Assembly (NCBI GenBank): GCA_949317995.1
Contig: OX439037.1
Span: forward strand, 55,276,080 to 55,340,079
Reading direction: 5' to 3'
Length of the DNA: 64,000 nucleotides
Source of the DNA: Acholoe squamosa
Taxonomy: Eukaryota > Annelida > Polychaeta > Phyllodocida > Polynoidae
Made by a program: the position numbers and the translations under genes. Positions 23,825 through 36,126 of this stretch are shown here, piece after piece. The notes under the pieces are model-generated. The model worked only from the letters and a program-made list of their open reading frames with translations, was not told the DNA's origin and made no database searches. Position 1 is the first letter of the stretch; every line of letters starts with the position of its first letter.

Positions 23825-26544
23825 GGTCAGTGTGTGCAGTGAATACTTTGCTCCCGGGGGAGGCTAACCAGCACACCCTGCCCGCCAAAACCATCTAAGG
23901 GCCACATAGTGCTTGAATCCATAATGCCTTTTATTTGTGGTGATCCACCAATTCTAACCCGGCAGGTGACTTACCATTACTGCATGGCTGTATCATGTGG
24001 TTTGGGGTACCACTGAAGGGTTATCATGATGCACCAACACAGTACTGGCGCGTTACTCGCCATGGTTGTGTTCATGCATGGTACCAGAAATAGGCCATAT
24101 TCCATCAAAGTAATATATTGCCCCGTAAGAGTTAAATATCCCGGACCAAACCAGTCTCTGGCCCAGCACAGCCATAAACTACATCCCCCGTCTCTGAACA
24201 GGCACAAAAAGACCTAGACAGCAATTTGAAAGGTTAGAATGGTCAATAAAACGTGGACATACACAGTGTAATGGCTGGACAATGATAAGGCCACACACTG
24301 GCCAGCCTGGTGTATATTATTGGTAGTATTACGTACAGTAAGCTGGCCATTACTCGGCCCTTGATCCAAATATGATGTATACGTTTATGATATGGTATCA
24401 GCAGGCTGTATACATGCTCACACTGGGCGCACATAATTTATTGGCGGCATTTGATGTCCGATTTCCTCCTTTTTTCAAATACCACTTGACTCATCTTTAC
24501 ACACTGGTACATCGATCTTGCGGTAGACATGTTTCAAATACAAAGTAACTTCGGGAGACTGAAAATGGCTTAGTGTAAGCAGCGCTTGAAAGTATTTCTT
24601 CACTACACATCTTGGTCAAATACATCCCAGACTTCAAACAAGGGATCCCAGAGCTGTCCTCCTTTCTGGTGTAATTTTGGAAATATTGCATTAGTTAAAA
24701 TTTAAAAAAAAGGTATTTCCTCACTACAACAGGTATTGTCATCAGAGAGAATCTAAATGAATGCAATAGTGATGGGACATGTACTGGGAATATGGCTCTT
24801 AATGTAGCCTGCACTAAGGGCCCTTTCCGCAGATCGTGTCACAGTTATATTGCTAAAGTAACATTATATCGAATCTTACCGCAATCGTCTTCATGTATTA
24901 CATTGTTGTAACTGTCGCAAAGGAGAGCTTATCCAGATTTCAAATACGAGGATACACATTAAATGATCTTTGCTTGTTTGCACAATTCCTCATCGTCCCC
25001 TTTGTCGCTGACAGGATCTTATTACTGAAAGAACAGTCCCCTGCACTTTCTGTCAAATATCCCCCTAATACACCTTTCACAAAGGACCGCTCAGACACAG
25101 AAAATAGACAAATCAAATACAGTGGCACATTTATCCAATGCAAAATGTAAATAAACAGCTTGAGCACGAACTGCCCCATAACCAACATACATTATTCTTG
25201 TAGAGCATTTATGACAAGAACATTCTAATGATGATAGATAGATTATTTGAAGCATTGTATCAAAATTGGTTATTGCATCATAATCGCTGAATAATGCAAA
25301 GATGAGATACCAAATTTAATCTGATTAAGTCAGGGGAAGGAAAGAAATAGAAAGTAGAACATTCCACTTGTATGGTAATGGGATGTATTTAATTTCACTT
25401 CACATCATGATGGGTCCCGCTAACAAATTCCTGAAGAACTGAGCAGCCGCTTTAGTGGTTAACTAAAACCTCTATAAACATACATTAATACATGTTAGAC
25501 TGTCAGTTAAGTAATTCTAATTGCTTGTCTGGTTCCTCAAAATCGCATTGTGAGACACACTAATAATTCATTGAGGCATCTTGTACCAGCGCTGTCACCT
25601 TAAACGTAGTTTTCTATAATTGAATCGTCACATTCATGTCTACTACACAGCAAAGAGTGCAACTGCTGCAGTTTGTATATTGCCGCTCTGACAGCGAAGG
25701 TACAGGATCTATTGTGCACATACATGTACACCCTGTTATCCTTCTATTAGTGCTACATTTCGTTGCTCTTTCCAATTGTCAATACCTCCACCCAGAAAGT
25801 GTAGACTGTGGCAGAGTAGCACCCCAGCAAATTGTCGTGAGTCCTCGTCAACCTGTGTGAAGTGGCTCACACATGTCGCTAGATGGAACACGACGTCGTT
25901 ATAGCACAAGATCACCAGGAATAGCAATTGCTATGCCATGTGAGTCTAACACACAGTGGCGAAAGATGACGGAATGAGTTATCACTCAAAAAGGAGTCAC
26001 CATTGATGACCAATCATGGCGACAGATGACGACAATTTGCTGGGACTTATCTTCATCGATTGGGCCTATGACTTCTCTCTTGTACAAATTAGCTGATAAT
26101 ATTAGGATGAGGTCTGTTTACAGTTGCTGTTCTGTTTCCTACGACTGCTGCTATAACGACTGCTGATTCCAATTAGTATTAATAATTGTAAAGGAGAAGA
26201 TTATTATAAACAATATAAACCACACCCTGAGTTTGTAAACAAAAGCTATAGTCCACAGCAGGGGCCTATAAAGGTGTCCATTCCTTACCAAAAACCGAGA
26301 CATGTAAAACCCCTCGTATAAGCCGCATTCCTCATACGAGCCGCACCACAACACACACATTTTCTATAAGTTGCACCAATTAAAGATCTGAAATGGTCTA
26401 TAAGCCACGGTTTATTTGAGGGATTTTACAAGTGTCAGAACACTAGTTCTGACGCTTGGTATCAGTACCCATAGTGGGTTCTTCATTAAAATATTTGGTA
26501 GAAAATGCATCATAATTCTGATGGCTTTGCTTAAACTACTCTCT
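23825..26544. other. No recognised gene
   Basis: AT-rich sequence. A 14-bp palindrome ATAGCAATTGCTAT lies near 25921. Short frames on both strands show no domain. Confidence 0.4.
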
Positions 26545-27930
26545 CTATGTTTTTGTGGGTGGGGTCTGTGACAGACCTTTTTTTTATTAGCAGAAAACAC
26601 TTTCTCTATGCTGCTTACTTTGTTTTCGTGCCGAGTAGGGACATGCAGAGTAGGGTATTCGTGCAGAGTAAGGCCTTTGAAAGGCAGCACCTTCTGCATG
26701 CTGCTTGCTTTTTATGTAAGATTTGGTCGGTGATATACGGCATTATATATATGCTGCTTGCTTTGCATGTTCATAGAGTTATGCTGGTGACAGACGCCAC
26801 ATTCTATAATCTGCTTACTGCTCCATATCGAGTGGGACCTGTGTCAGACTGCAATTTCATTTTTATTACTTTCTGCACTGTATATCATGTATGAACAGAG
26901 TGACATGCAACCCTGTCACACCGTGAATAGGCAACTCTTTCTCTGTGCCACTTACTCTCTACATTTGTAGAGCATGTGACACAATGACCTTTCTATATAA
27001 TACTTCCTCTGTCTCAAGACAGACAGTCCTGTCTGTGCACTATTTAGTCTGCATATACCTGTGTATGGTGAAGCCTGTGACAAACAGCTATTTCTGTATA
27101 CTACAGTCAACCCTGATTTCCAGGACCCTTTGATTCCTCAGATCCCTGAGTACCAATGGCTCTATTCTTTTTTTTTTATTATATTAAGACTAAATCCTCA
27201 GATAATTTTCTTCCTCAGAATTTATCCTTCCACTTTCTATATCTGAGGAAGCAAGGGCTGACTGTATTTACTCTATATGTTTGTACAGAACGAAGCCCGT
27301 GGGAAACAGCTCTTTCTATACACTACTTACTCTACATACTATACCTGTGTACAGAATGAAGTCTGTGTCAAACATCCCTTTCTATATACTACTAGCTCTG
27401 CATGTGGTTACATTGAAGCCCGTGACAGCCCTTTGTGTATACTACTTACTCTGCAAACATCTGTGTAGAGCGAATCCTGTGACAGATAGCTCTTTCTGTA
27501 TGCTACTTACTCTTCACACATTTGTGTACAGCGAAGCCTGTGACAGACAGCTCTTTCTATATACTACTTACTCGTCATAATCTTGTGTAGAGCGAAGCCT
27601 GTGACAGACAGCTCTTTCTGTATACTACTTACTGTGCAAACATCTGTGTTGACCGAAGCCTGTGACAGAGAGCTCTCTCTGTACACCGATTACACTTCAT
27701 AAATGTATGTAGAGCGAATCCTGTGACAGACAGCTATTTCTGTATACTTCTTCCTCTTCTTATATTAATTTTGTGTAGAGCAAAGCCTGTGGCAGACAGC
27801 TCTTTCTGTGTGCTACTTACTTATCGTACATGTATGTAGAGCCACGCCTGTGACGGATAGCACTTTCTGTGTACTACTCTCTTTTGCCCTGTATGTCTGT
27901 AAGCGCATGGCTTGGTCCTGTGGCCGACAG
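26545..27930. repeat. Degenerate ~61-bp tandem array
   Basis: A unit of the type CGAAGCCTGTGACAGACAGC, then CTCTTTCTGTATACTACTTA, then CTCTGCATACATTTGTGTAGAG recurs roughly twenty times. In the best part the units start at 27471, 27532, 27593, 27654 and 27715, exactly 61 bp apart. The next starts at 27781 and 27842. Copies to the left of 27070 are increasingly diverged and vary in length. The overlapping 60-115-codon ORFs in this region are by-products of the repeat. A 161-bp MITE interrupts the array. Confidence 0.85.
27104..27264. mobile_element. 161-bp TA-flanked MITE (mariner/pogo-like) nested in the 61-bp array
   Basis: The ends CAGTCAACCCTG and CAAGGGCTGACTG are inverted relatives, flanked on both sides by TA (27102-27103 and 27265-27266). 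TA duplication and CAGT(C/T)-type ends are features of Tc1/mariner/pogo transposons. Subterminal CCTCAGAT and TCTGAGG words also form inverted pairs. Removing the insert restores the array consensus, which supports the exact boundaries. Confidence 0.8.
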
Positions 27931-30900
27931 CTATGTATGTGAGCCACTCACACAAAAAGACAAGGGAAAATGAGCCCCTCCCCTCTCAGTCAGCAAGCAC
28001 GCGCCAGTCCTGCAAGCTCAGCCAGCTCATACCCTGTTCAAACGGAGTGTCTTGCTTGAAATAATTGACATCTACTTATCGACTGAAGTAGCTTGAGAAA
28101 AAAGGGAAGGAAGGAAGAGGAAGCGACTAAATTGGTCATGCAGGAAAGGGGCTTATCAATAATGAAACACCCAAAGTGGGCCGAGACCGGATGGGTATGT
28201 AGAACAAGGCGCGAGCCCGCTATGTTTTTAGTGCTTCTTTTTTTCGGGACAAAGGGACGTAATACATCCATTCAGAACTTGATGTATTATAATGTTCTTG
28301 GCCAAAAGAAAGGAGAATATCGCTGCCTTTATTTTGTTCTTTCATGATGATATAAAAGTAATCGTATGTGATGAAGGCCATAAGTATAGAAGTGCAGAAT
28401 CAGCAGCTGTCTATGGCCATTTAGAAAACACTTACTTTGCTGATACCTTTGTTATACTTTGTCATTTTTCTCCTTTATCAAAAGCATATCGAACGCCCGA
28501 TGGACTTAAACGGTATTTTCTATTACTTAAAAAGAAAAGAAGTACATTGACGCATTTAAATTTATATGGAGGCACACTTCCTCTCTCTGGCTCTCTTCCC
28601 TATACACTCTGTCTAATGTGTGGATTAGAACGGTGACAGCATCACAACCTTTTGCTTCTAATGAATCATGACCGTGTCGAAAACCGCGACACTACAATCT
28701 GCTCAGTGTCCACACCAGGGACAGTAAAGAGTGGGAGAGGGCCTCCCCTACCTCCTCCTACCTCCATCCTCTTCCATCCCCAACATTTTCTGATAGCACG
28801 TCGCCGCCAGCCTTGCCGATACGTCATCTTCGGTGGGGCTTGCTTCAAATTGCATGAGTATACATTTTATAGGCCGGCTCAGACGTCGGTGACTGGTTTG
28901 ATGATGGATGCACCAAGACTTTCTCTAACCCTTACCACGACGGTGAGAAGGCCAAACTGCAGTGTGACTGTTGTCAGAATGGGAATGGAGGATCTGTCTC
29001 CATCATACCGTCATCACCACCATGTCAGTTAGTATTGGGCGCTGGCAACACGTGGGGAATGGCTTGGATGAATTAGGTGGGTAAAACCTTCTGCGATAAC
29101 ATCATGGTATGTTCCTGTTTATAAGCGTAGTGCATAAAATACCGGGACATTATTCATGTTGCATGTTGTTGAAATATATATTGTTAGAATACCTTTATTA
29201 GCGAGAAACAAGCGTACACTCTTCAAATATGGACTTGCCTAGGTACAAATCCTTGTCTCTCCAATCACGCACCTGAAAGAGTAGACCTTCCAGATTCTGG
29301 TCTGGAGGTACACAGCCCCTTTCTTCTCCCTGGCCTTTATTGAGGGCACTGGTGTTAGAGACAATTCAGAAGAGGTTTCAGAGGATTATATTAGAGGTGA
29401 TTTTTATCTGCTCGGCCCATCTCTGTCATCAAGTATGGGCCATTATAATGCCTATTGGCATGTCCATGGCTGTGATCTCAAACCGTGTTGGATCTGGGTT
29501 TGGGATCCTCGCGTGACGCCTATCATGCGTGCATGCTGGTGTAAGGTGAACGGCAGTGGGTAGGTGGTGGGTGGGGTAAGGGGGGGGGGGGTGGGAGGCA
29601 TTTATGCTCCTCTGCGTTAAATGACAGAATTCTGAAACCATAGAATGACCATCCCCACAATCTCCTGATCTCCTCATATGATACCCTCACTCTCTTCTTC
29701 ATACCACACTCTGCCAGTCAAAGCTGTTTTTGATCGTGTGTTTTGAGGGTATCCTTGTTTAATCCTGATTCGTGTGCTAGTTGCTATTCACATCGGGTTT
29801 TGTGAATGTGATATGACCGTGTGATACCACAATCTCGATATCAGTACATGGTGCCTGAGGACATAGGTGGCCTTACGTGTCCTTCTATCTGCCTCCCCTC
29901 CTGCCTGACAGAAAAGGAGGTACATGCCATGAATGCCTGCAGACAGCCTGGGGTGACTCTTTCACGACCACCACCAAAGGCAAGCCTCCGAATGACACGG
30001 CCACAATCCTCGGCTCATGCCATTCTTACTCGCCAGGCGGAGCCACCTAGCGATTCCCATTGCCGATAGCACCCGAATGGCAGCCTGATATGGACAGATA
30101 ACGACTGTTAAGGAGCGATTGCTGACAACCGACCGGCTGACAACAGGCCAGATCACTGCCGTTGACTGACGCGGCTAATCGTGATAACAGGATCAATAGA
30201 GCTGCTTCCCTGCTCTTCCAAATTTAGCCAAGCCAGAGGAAACATTACCAGAATAGGGGTGGGCTGGATGGAGAGGTGTTAGATGAGCTGTGGGGAGGGA
30301 GTTAGTATAACTCTTACTGACTGAGCTGCTCTGGAATGGCTCAGGGCATCTGGTCTGAGCCGTTCATGATGTATTACCTCCTTTCCCCCCTTCTGTCTGT
30401 TTCAAATTGGAAGCAAATGCCTTTACTGGCTGTGATAACCCCTGGAGGATGGCTCAGTAGGGATCTTTACTAGATCTGTACTCCTCCAGTAGCCCCTCCT
30501 CCAGTCTTTCTCCATTAATGCCGCCTTTGGATGGCTGCAGGCGGCAGACTGTACCGGTCACATAGAACATTGAATTACAGGGAGATTAAAATCCCCAAAG
30601 ACAATATTAACTGGAGATGAATCAAAACAAGCTTTACATGCATTAGCATTTTATAAGCAATCTTATCATCCAGCTGGAGGCAACTAATGACTCTATTATA
30701 GGAACTCTATACCTTCTAAAATTATTTCACGACATTTAATCAAATGCGCACAAGAATTGTGCGCGTTTGCCTCTTTGAGACAGAATTTCGTCATGTGTTG
30801 AAAATATCTTATAATTCGTTATTTGGAAGTAGGCGAATAACATAAACATACAGGCAGTACACTATGAACCTTTTCCCTGAATCTAGTTAAATATTTAAAT

Positions 30901-32028
30901 TTATTTCAATATTGTGGTAAAGGAAGTTCCCCTATTTTTGTTCAGAGACACAAATCGATTGTTTTCTTAATGCACTGGGAAATAATTATTCAAACTAGTT
31001 TTTATTTCATCATGTTACGTGCAGATTCTGTATAAGAAATAAGCAATCCCCTTATGGCAATTTCTCCATAAACAAACAATAGGTACAGACACATAAAGGG
31101 AGATTGCCTGGGTCTGTTTTATCATTTCTTAATGACAGTAAACCTCACAGGAAAGTAAAAAGGAACAGTCCTCGGGTCAGGTTACATGTCTACCACTGGT
31201 ATGCACATTTTGATGCCTAGTTCCTTCCCTTTCTCTATCTGCACTGATCTCCTGCCCCCTTCTTCTCCTTCCTTCTTTCCACCTCGCTCAATACCACCTT
31301 CCCTCTCTCCCTCTATCACTCTCTATGCCGCCCCCTCTTCTTTCCCTGTTACCCACCTCACTCCCATCCCATCTCACTTGGCCGCCTCCAGGGTAGGTCT
31401 GAGGATGGAGTGGCCTTCATGGCCCAGCCTCGTGAGGTTCAGTTGGCAGATGATGCAGGGACGCACCCCACGGAAGCCTGTCCCCGTGCCCCTTTACCAA
31501 ATACATCACTTCTCCATCTGGGGAAATTCAACATCATTTCCCTCTTTGGTTCAGCCCACCAAAGCATGACTTTTGCGCCCCATACATATATCTGGGCAAT
31601 ATGTGCCGTGCCACTCCAGAGACTACCCACTACTCACTACATAGCCATCCCTAAGCCCCCATCATCCCCATCATATTCGTCATAGGCACGATTCTGTAAT
31701 TCACAAAAGGCATTCCTTTCCCACTGAGAGACCATCTATGCATACAACAAATCACACCCCCCCCCCTTCCAGCAGAATTTGCACTATACCGTGAAGTGTA
31801 TAAGGTACGTGAACGTCTACCTTAGACTTTCAGGTTCTCTCTTATCTGACCTACAACCCGTTGTGTGCACCCAGATTAATGGCTGTTATCTTAACCTCTC
31901 TTTTATTGTTATGTGTTGACCTTTCCCCAGTCGTATTTGGGTAGCTATATTTATTGCTGTGGTTGGTCGTAAACTGAAGTCATATCATTCAAGTTCACGT
32001 TTTACGAGTTACTTGTGATTTGAGCAGC
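27931..32028. other. No recognised gene
   Basis: About 4.1 kb. It contains a G-run (29580-29591), a pyrimidine-rich tract (about 31250-31370) and a small hairpin annotated separately. The ORFs of 80-127 codons (28292-28636, 28652-29032 and 31186-31569 on +) are low-complexity or anonymous. Confidence 0.4.
30741..30769. repeat. Small 13-bp hairpin
   Basis: CAAATGCGCACAA (30741-30753) faces TTGTGCGCGTTTG (30757-30769) with one mismatch and a 3-nt loop. Confidence 0.75.
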
Positions 32029-32165
32029 CTGTTATCAGACAGACTCGTTTTCAGTCTTCTTATCTGAGCGACCCATATTCCGAGCGTCTTATTATCTGAG
32101 CGACTCATTACCTGTTTGATCTTATCTGAGTTACTATCGCAGAGACGCTCGTTACCTGAAGTGTT
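32029..32165. repeat. Degenerate ~30-bp tandem repeat
   Basis: Words of the type CTTATCTGAGCGAC-CAT recur at roughly 30-bp steps (about 32058, 32090 and 32120), with weaker copies on each side (GTTATCAGACAGACTCG and CTCGTTACCTGAAG). Unit similarity is modest. Confidence 0.55.
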
Positions 32166-34129
32166 TCCTCTATACGGCTTCGAAGCATTAAGCAATCACT
32201 GAGAGCAAGATTTCTAAAGATAGCTTCTTCTAACATTTTAGATCAAGTCAGTTCAGCTGCACATCCCTTTGAATACAGCTGTTGTATGAGATAGCTCTTA
32301 TCTTATCCGTACAGAGTCAAAATATTCCTACTTTCTGATCTTCACTCCCCTCTTTCGGAATTGATAATGGTGCACGGTTTTGCCAGGTAGACCAGGTAAA
32401 CGGGAGAATACATTTATGGCATTTATGATGACATGCTGCTTATTTGCAACTGGAAGGTGATATCTCAAAACTTTGCATTGAAATTCAAAATTGAAGAATC
32501 AAGAATAAAATATATACTTTTATCAAATTATGATTTCTGATCACGATCGATTCACCCTGGCAAATTGACCTGCACAACAGACAGGACGCCGAAGACAGTA
32601 TTGATGCCACATTTTATAATCAACTTTGACACTTATGCTACAGTTTTATTACCCATATTTATGGTACAATGCTTCACATTTTAAAGATAATAAAGAAAAC
32701 TGCCGCTCAGGAAATAGGTGAACCTTGATGGTATTTATGCTGGTGTGTGATTAAATGAAAAGCCAATTCATATTACATTGCAGGTCCATTTTGCGCCCCA
32801 TTAGCTATTCATGGCCGACTGTGTCAGTGTTACCAGTGCCTAGGTGACTGGAATGTGATGACAGTGTCCAGGATACAAACTCTGGTGACAGTTGACGCAC
32901 AAGGGGGTTAAGTGACTGTTTAGCGCATTGTCAGTTCAGGGTTTGGTTTGAAACAAGTTTGATACTGATGTTATTTCTCTTTCAATGCAGTTATGTTTAT
33001 AATTCAAGTGGCAATTGAATATACAGAATTCAAAAGCTAGCTGTTTTAAGTAGGTCAAGATAGGTTAGGCCAAACAGGGTCACATTTTTCATGTTTTGCC
33101 GAAACGTCAGTTTGCTTGTACTGACCCTTGCTATTACATTACAACCACCCAGAAGCTGCCTCATTGTGTTTAAGCATAAGTGAGTATGGGCATACGAGCG
33201 GGAAAGAGGAATGCATATGGAAGAATAGTGTGGTTAAATAATCAAATGATATTAAGATGGATCCGAGACCTGGGATCCGAGAGAATAATATTATAACATC
33301 GTGTTTATTGTTCATTGCGTGGGCACCATAGTGCATACTCTACAGGGCAGGGGTCGGGTTGAGAATGGGGGCAAAGGCAGAACTACACTAAAAACAGAGA
33401 TAAAACTGATGGTACGGTGCCAGGGGTTGCCAAAGCGTAGTGTGAAGAGGACCTCTGAACATGTTTGAGTGTTTTTTTTTAAGTTACTGAGAGATGGGAG
33501 TAAATAGACTGAAGAAGGGAAGGCTATGCATCACAGGGACCAGCCCAGTGCCCTGCTTGTGTCTGAGGAGGGCTCTCCAAATGTATGAAAGCGTTAGGTT
33601 TGACTGGAGGCGGGCTCTGACTACGGCCCAGGAGAAAGTCCCCCTGTGTGTCTCCCGCATCCCTGGTACCCCGCCAGCGACCTAGGCCTTTGCACATTAG
33701 CAACGCTTGGAGATCAAGTAGGAATAGGACGCAGGCACTCTGATGGAGTCGGTGGCCTCTGGCCCCATCTGTAGTCCCATCTCAGAGCTGGCCGACCCTA
33801 GTCCAACCCTGCCCCATCCACCTAAACCCCTTAAGGGCCGCACCATGCTGTAATGCATTTATCCTTCGGTTACCATGGAGAATTAAGGTAAGTAACTTTG
33901 CCAGTGCTGCACCCAAGCTTTGTGCTGACCATGATGAAGTACTTAAGTCCTGGCAAGTTTCTCAGCAGCTACTGCATTGGTGCATGATCAACACAAAAGA
34001 CCATGAATCTGGAGTCTGGAGAAATAATTTCGTCCTGAAAGGGCTGACTGTACTTTCCATTGGAAACACCGAATTCACACCGCAAGATGTAATGACAACC
34101 AACGTGCGTGTGTATATTTTGGAAAGTTT
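32166..34129. other. No recognised gene
   Basis: AT-rich sequence with no supported feature. Confidence 0.4.
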
Positions 34130-34155
34130 GATACCATAATATAAATTATGGTATC
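34130..34155. repeat. Perfect 11-bp hairpin near the 3' side of the Ngaro-like element
   Basis: GATACCATAAT (34130-34140) and ATTATGGTATC (34145-34155) are exact reverse complements with a 4-nt loop. Confidence 0.85.
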
Positions 34156-34210
34156 AGTGAGACGTTAAGTCGAGTATGTTTTTAAGATATACAGATTTGA
34201 TATAAAGTTG

Positions 34211-34371
34211 GTAACCATGACAACCAGAAGTAGGTCAAGTTGAATTAACCAAATACAGTAGATGTGTTTTGTAAGCATGACAACCAGTGATACACAGTTC
34301 TTTGGTATCCATAGGAACACAAAGTTAATGTATTTATGAAATAGGTCACCGTAATCATGGTAACCAGTTTA
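34211..34371. repeat. Dispersed GTAAnCATGrYAACCAG repeats
   Basis: Related words occur near 34211 (GTAACCATGACAACCAG), 34272 (GTAAGCATGACAACCAG) and 34352 (GTAATCATGGTAACCAG), plus a weaker copy near 34304. They lie just downstream of the Ngaro-like YR frame, where such elements carry split direct repeats. Whether these are those repeats cannot be decided here. Confidence 0.5.
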
Positions 34372-34480
34372 ACCCTTTAAAGTGGATATACATATAAGTA
34401 AGATACATAGGAACCATACATACGACCCATACACAAGTGTGTGAACATGAACAATGATATACATGAGTACGATGTAGTTT

Positions 34481-35045
34481 CTAGTGGGCAAACAGTGTGG
34501 ACATTGAAGATGCCACACGAGTGGAAGCTACAGAGGGAACATATGGTTTCATACCGACAATAGAGGACCAGGTTCCATGTTTGTGAACATCTTTGGGATC
34601 AGTACCAGCATAAACTGCAGCCTGGGAACCACCCCTGCATAGGGAGTGACCCAAAAAACTTGGTCTATATGGGCAACCCAAATATACCAGAGCTTCTCTA
34701 ACAACATCATTGAGTACAGTAGGGGTCAGGGCTACCCAGTGGAGCAGGAATCTGTGCTGTGTACTTTTCTCAGGCTGCTGTGGGACAAGCTGGTGAGTCA
34801 TTAATCCTAGGTAACTTAAGTACCACTGGTGAAGAGGTGGGAGATATGGTCTTAGAGGATATGATAACCAATAGTAAACCATCGTGATCAGTCATAATAT
34901 CTTGTCTACATAGAGTATGTGGTCCTGACCACAAGGACACAGTAGGGGACAACAAGTTAGATGCCCTTAAAAAGGCAAAGAACCCTATACACAGGGCAGC
35001 CTTAGTTGGTGATGTGTAGTTAGCACAGTCTAAATATTGGCACAC
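34481..35045 (-). pseudogene. Ngaro-type tyrosine recombinase (frameshifted, catalytic Arg lost)
   Basis: The frame starting at 35045 carries the YR N-terminal box GFFAFLRASNLL with the first catalytic Arg. It ends near 34770. The frame starting at 34882 continues the domain with GHSLCRGGSQAA, the second box, and GTWSSIVGMKPYV, the Trp and Tyr box. One frameshift at about 34770 separates them. In the family the second box reads H-S-x-R-R-G-G; here the position of the catalytic Arg is Cys (codon TGC). The protein would be inactive. Confidence 0.8.
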
Positions 35046-35422
35046 TCTTACTAAGTCCTGTGGTAGGAGAGCAGGTGAGGTGCTGGTTTAGGTGTATGGG
35101 GCCTGAGAATAGCAGCACCTTTTTGAACTGAGTTACTTTCAAATGAGGATAAGGCCGTAAAGTCACCACCTCGTGTAACGATCCAGCTCTTTGCACCAGA
35201 GATGTAATTTCAACAAGGTGCTGGTGCTGCCAATGAATTAGTCAAATACTTATGGAACATTGCAGCATCCAGTATTGAAGGTGAGAGTACATCAATAGAA
35301 TAAGTGAGTGCAAAGGTCAGGTAGTAAGACGCTTGTCTCAGTTTATTTAGTTGTGTCTTTTCAGATATGGAGGCATTAAAGGAACCCAGAGTCTGGGAAA
35401 CAAGATGACAATCTGAAATTAT

Positions 35423-35900
35423 TCAAATGGTATCAAAAAGAGGAAGATCCAGGGAAGGTAGGACCTTTGTGAGACCCCTCCTTTTTACCTCGTCCTGAGC
35501 GTACCGTTGTTTTGTTTTATCATTAAGGCGACTTAAAGCATCCGCTAGGGGGATAAGTTCACCCTTCTTGTGTTTGATGAGGAGGAGGGAGTCACGTCTG
35601 GCTGCTTCCAGCCAAAGCTGGCGAGCACCCACTGCCAAAGCAGGGTCTGTAGCATGTCCAGATTGCAAGCTACTGGAGGTGGTAGAAGAGTCCGGAATGC
35701 AAGTAGGAGATTAAAGGCCTCCAAGTGCACAATAAGTGGGTAAAGAGCCCTTTGTGCTGATGTGTATGTGATTTGGTAGTATTTTGACATAGAATTACCC
35801 CCGCCAGCCAGGATGGTGGAGTCACACTCAAGCTCTATTTGGTGATGAGGGGGGTTCTAGGAGATGAATACCGTTTGAGAGACGAGCATAATGGTAAAAC
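35423..35900 (-). pseudogene. Ngaro RNase H domain (frameshifted)
   Basis: Two frames (35545-35790 and 35423-35668) plus readable sequence up to about 35900 carry the RNase H signature. YYQITYTSAQRALYPLIVHL and LEAFNLLLAFR correspond to the central helix. KGELIPLADALSRL is the terminal motif with its catalytic Asp. It follows the RT after about 230 nt and precedes YR. Frame changes make it non-functional. Confidence 0.7.
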
Positions 35901-36126
35901 CATAATACATCCATCTTGAATGAGTTGGTTATGAAGACAAGGCCAGTGTTTGGGGTCAGATACGGCACATAAACTTCCCTGCTGCAGGTATGCACTTAGA
36001 GATGTGGTTCAATCTGCTGATCAGAGACTGGATTTTCTTTGTAGTAGCAAATTTTACCTTAGACCATTTCAAGCACTCAACCTCAATTTCAGACAGTCTG
36101 AGACAGTCAGCGTCATAAGGACAGTG

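Noticed and set aside
26545..27930. Array considered as a CRISPR
   Set aside because: Repeats are contiguous and degenerate with no unique spacers, in a eukaryotic context with no cas genes.
28292..28636. 114-codon + strand ORF
   Set aside because: No domain, no neighbouring coding evidence and ordinary AT-rich composition.
31186..31569. 127-codon + strand ORF
   Set aside because: Pro/Ser low-complexity translation of a pyrimidine-rich tract with no domain or neighbouring exons.
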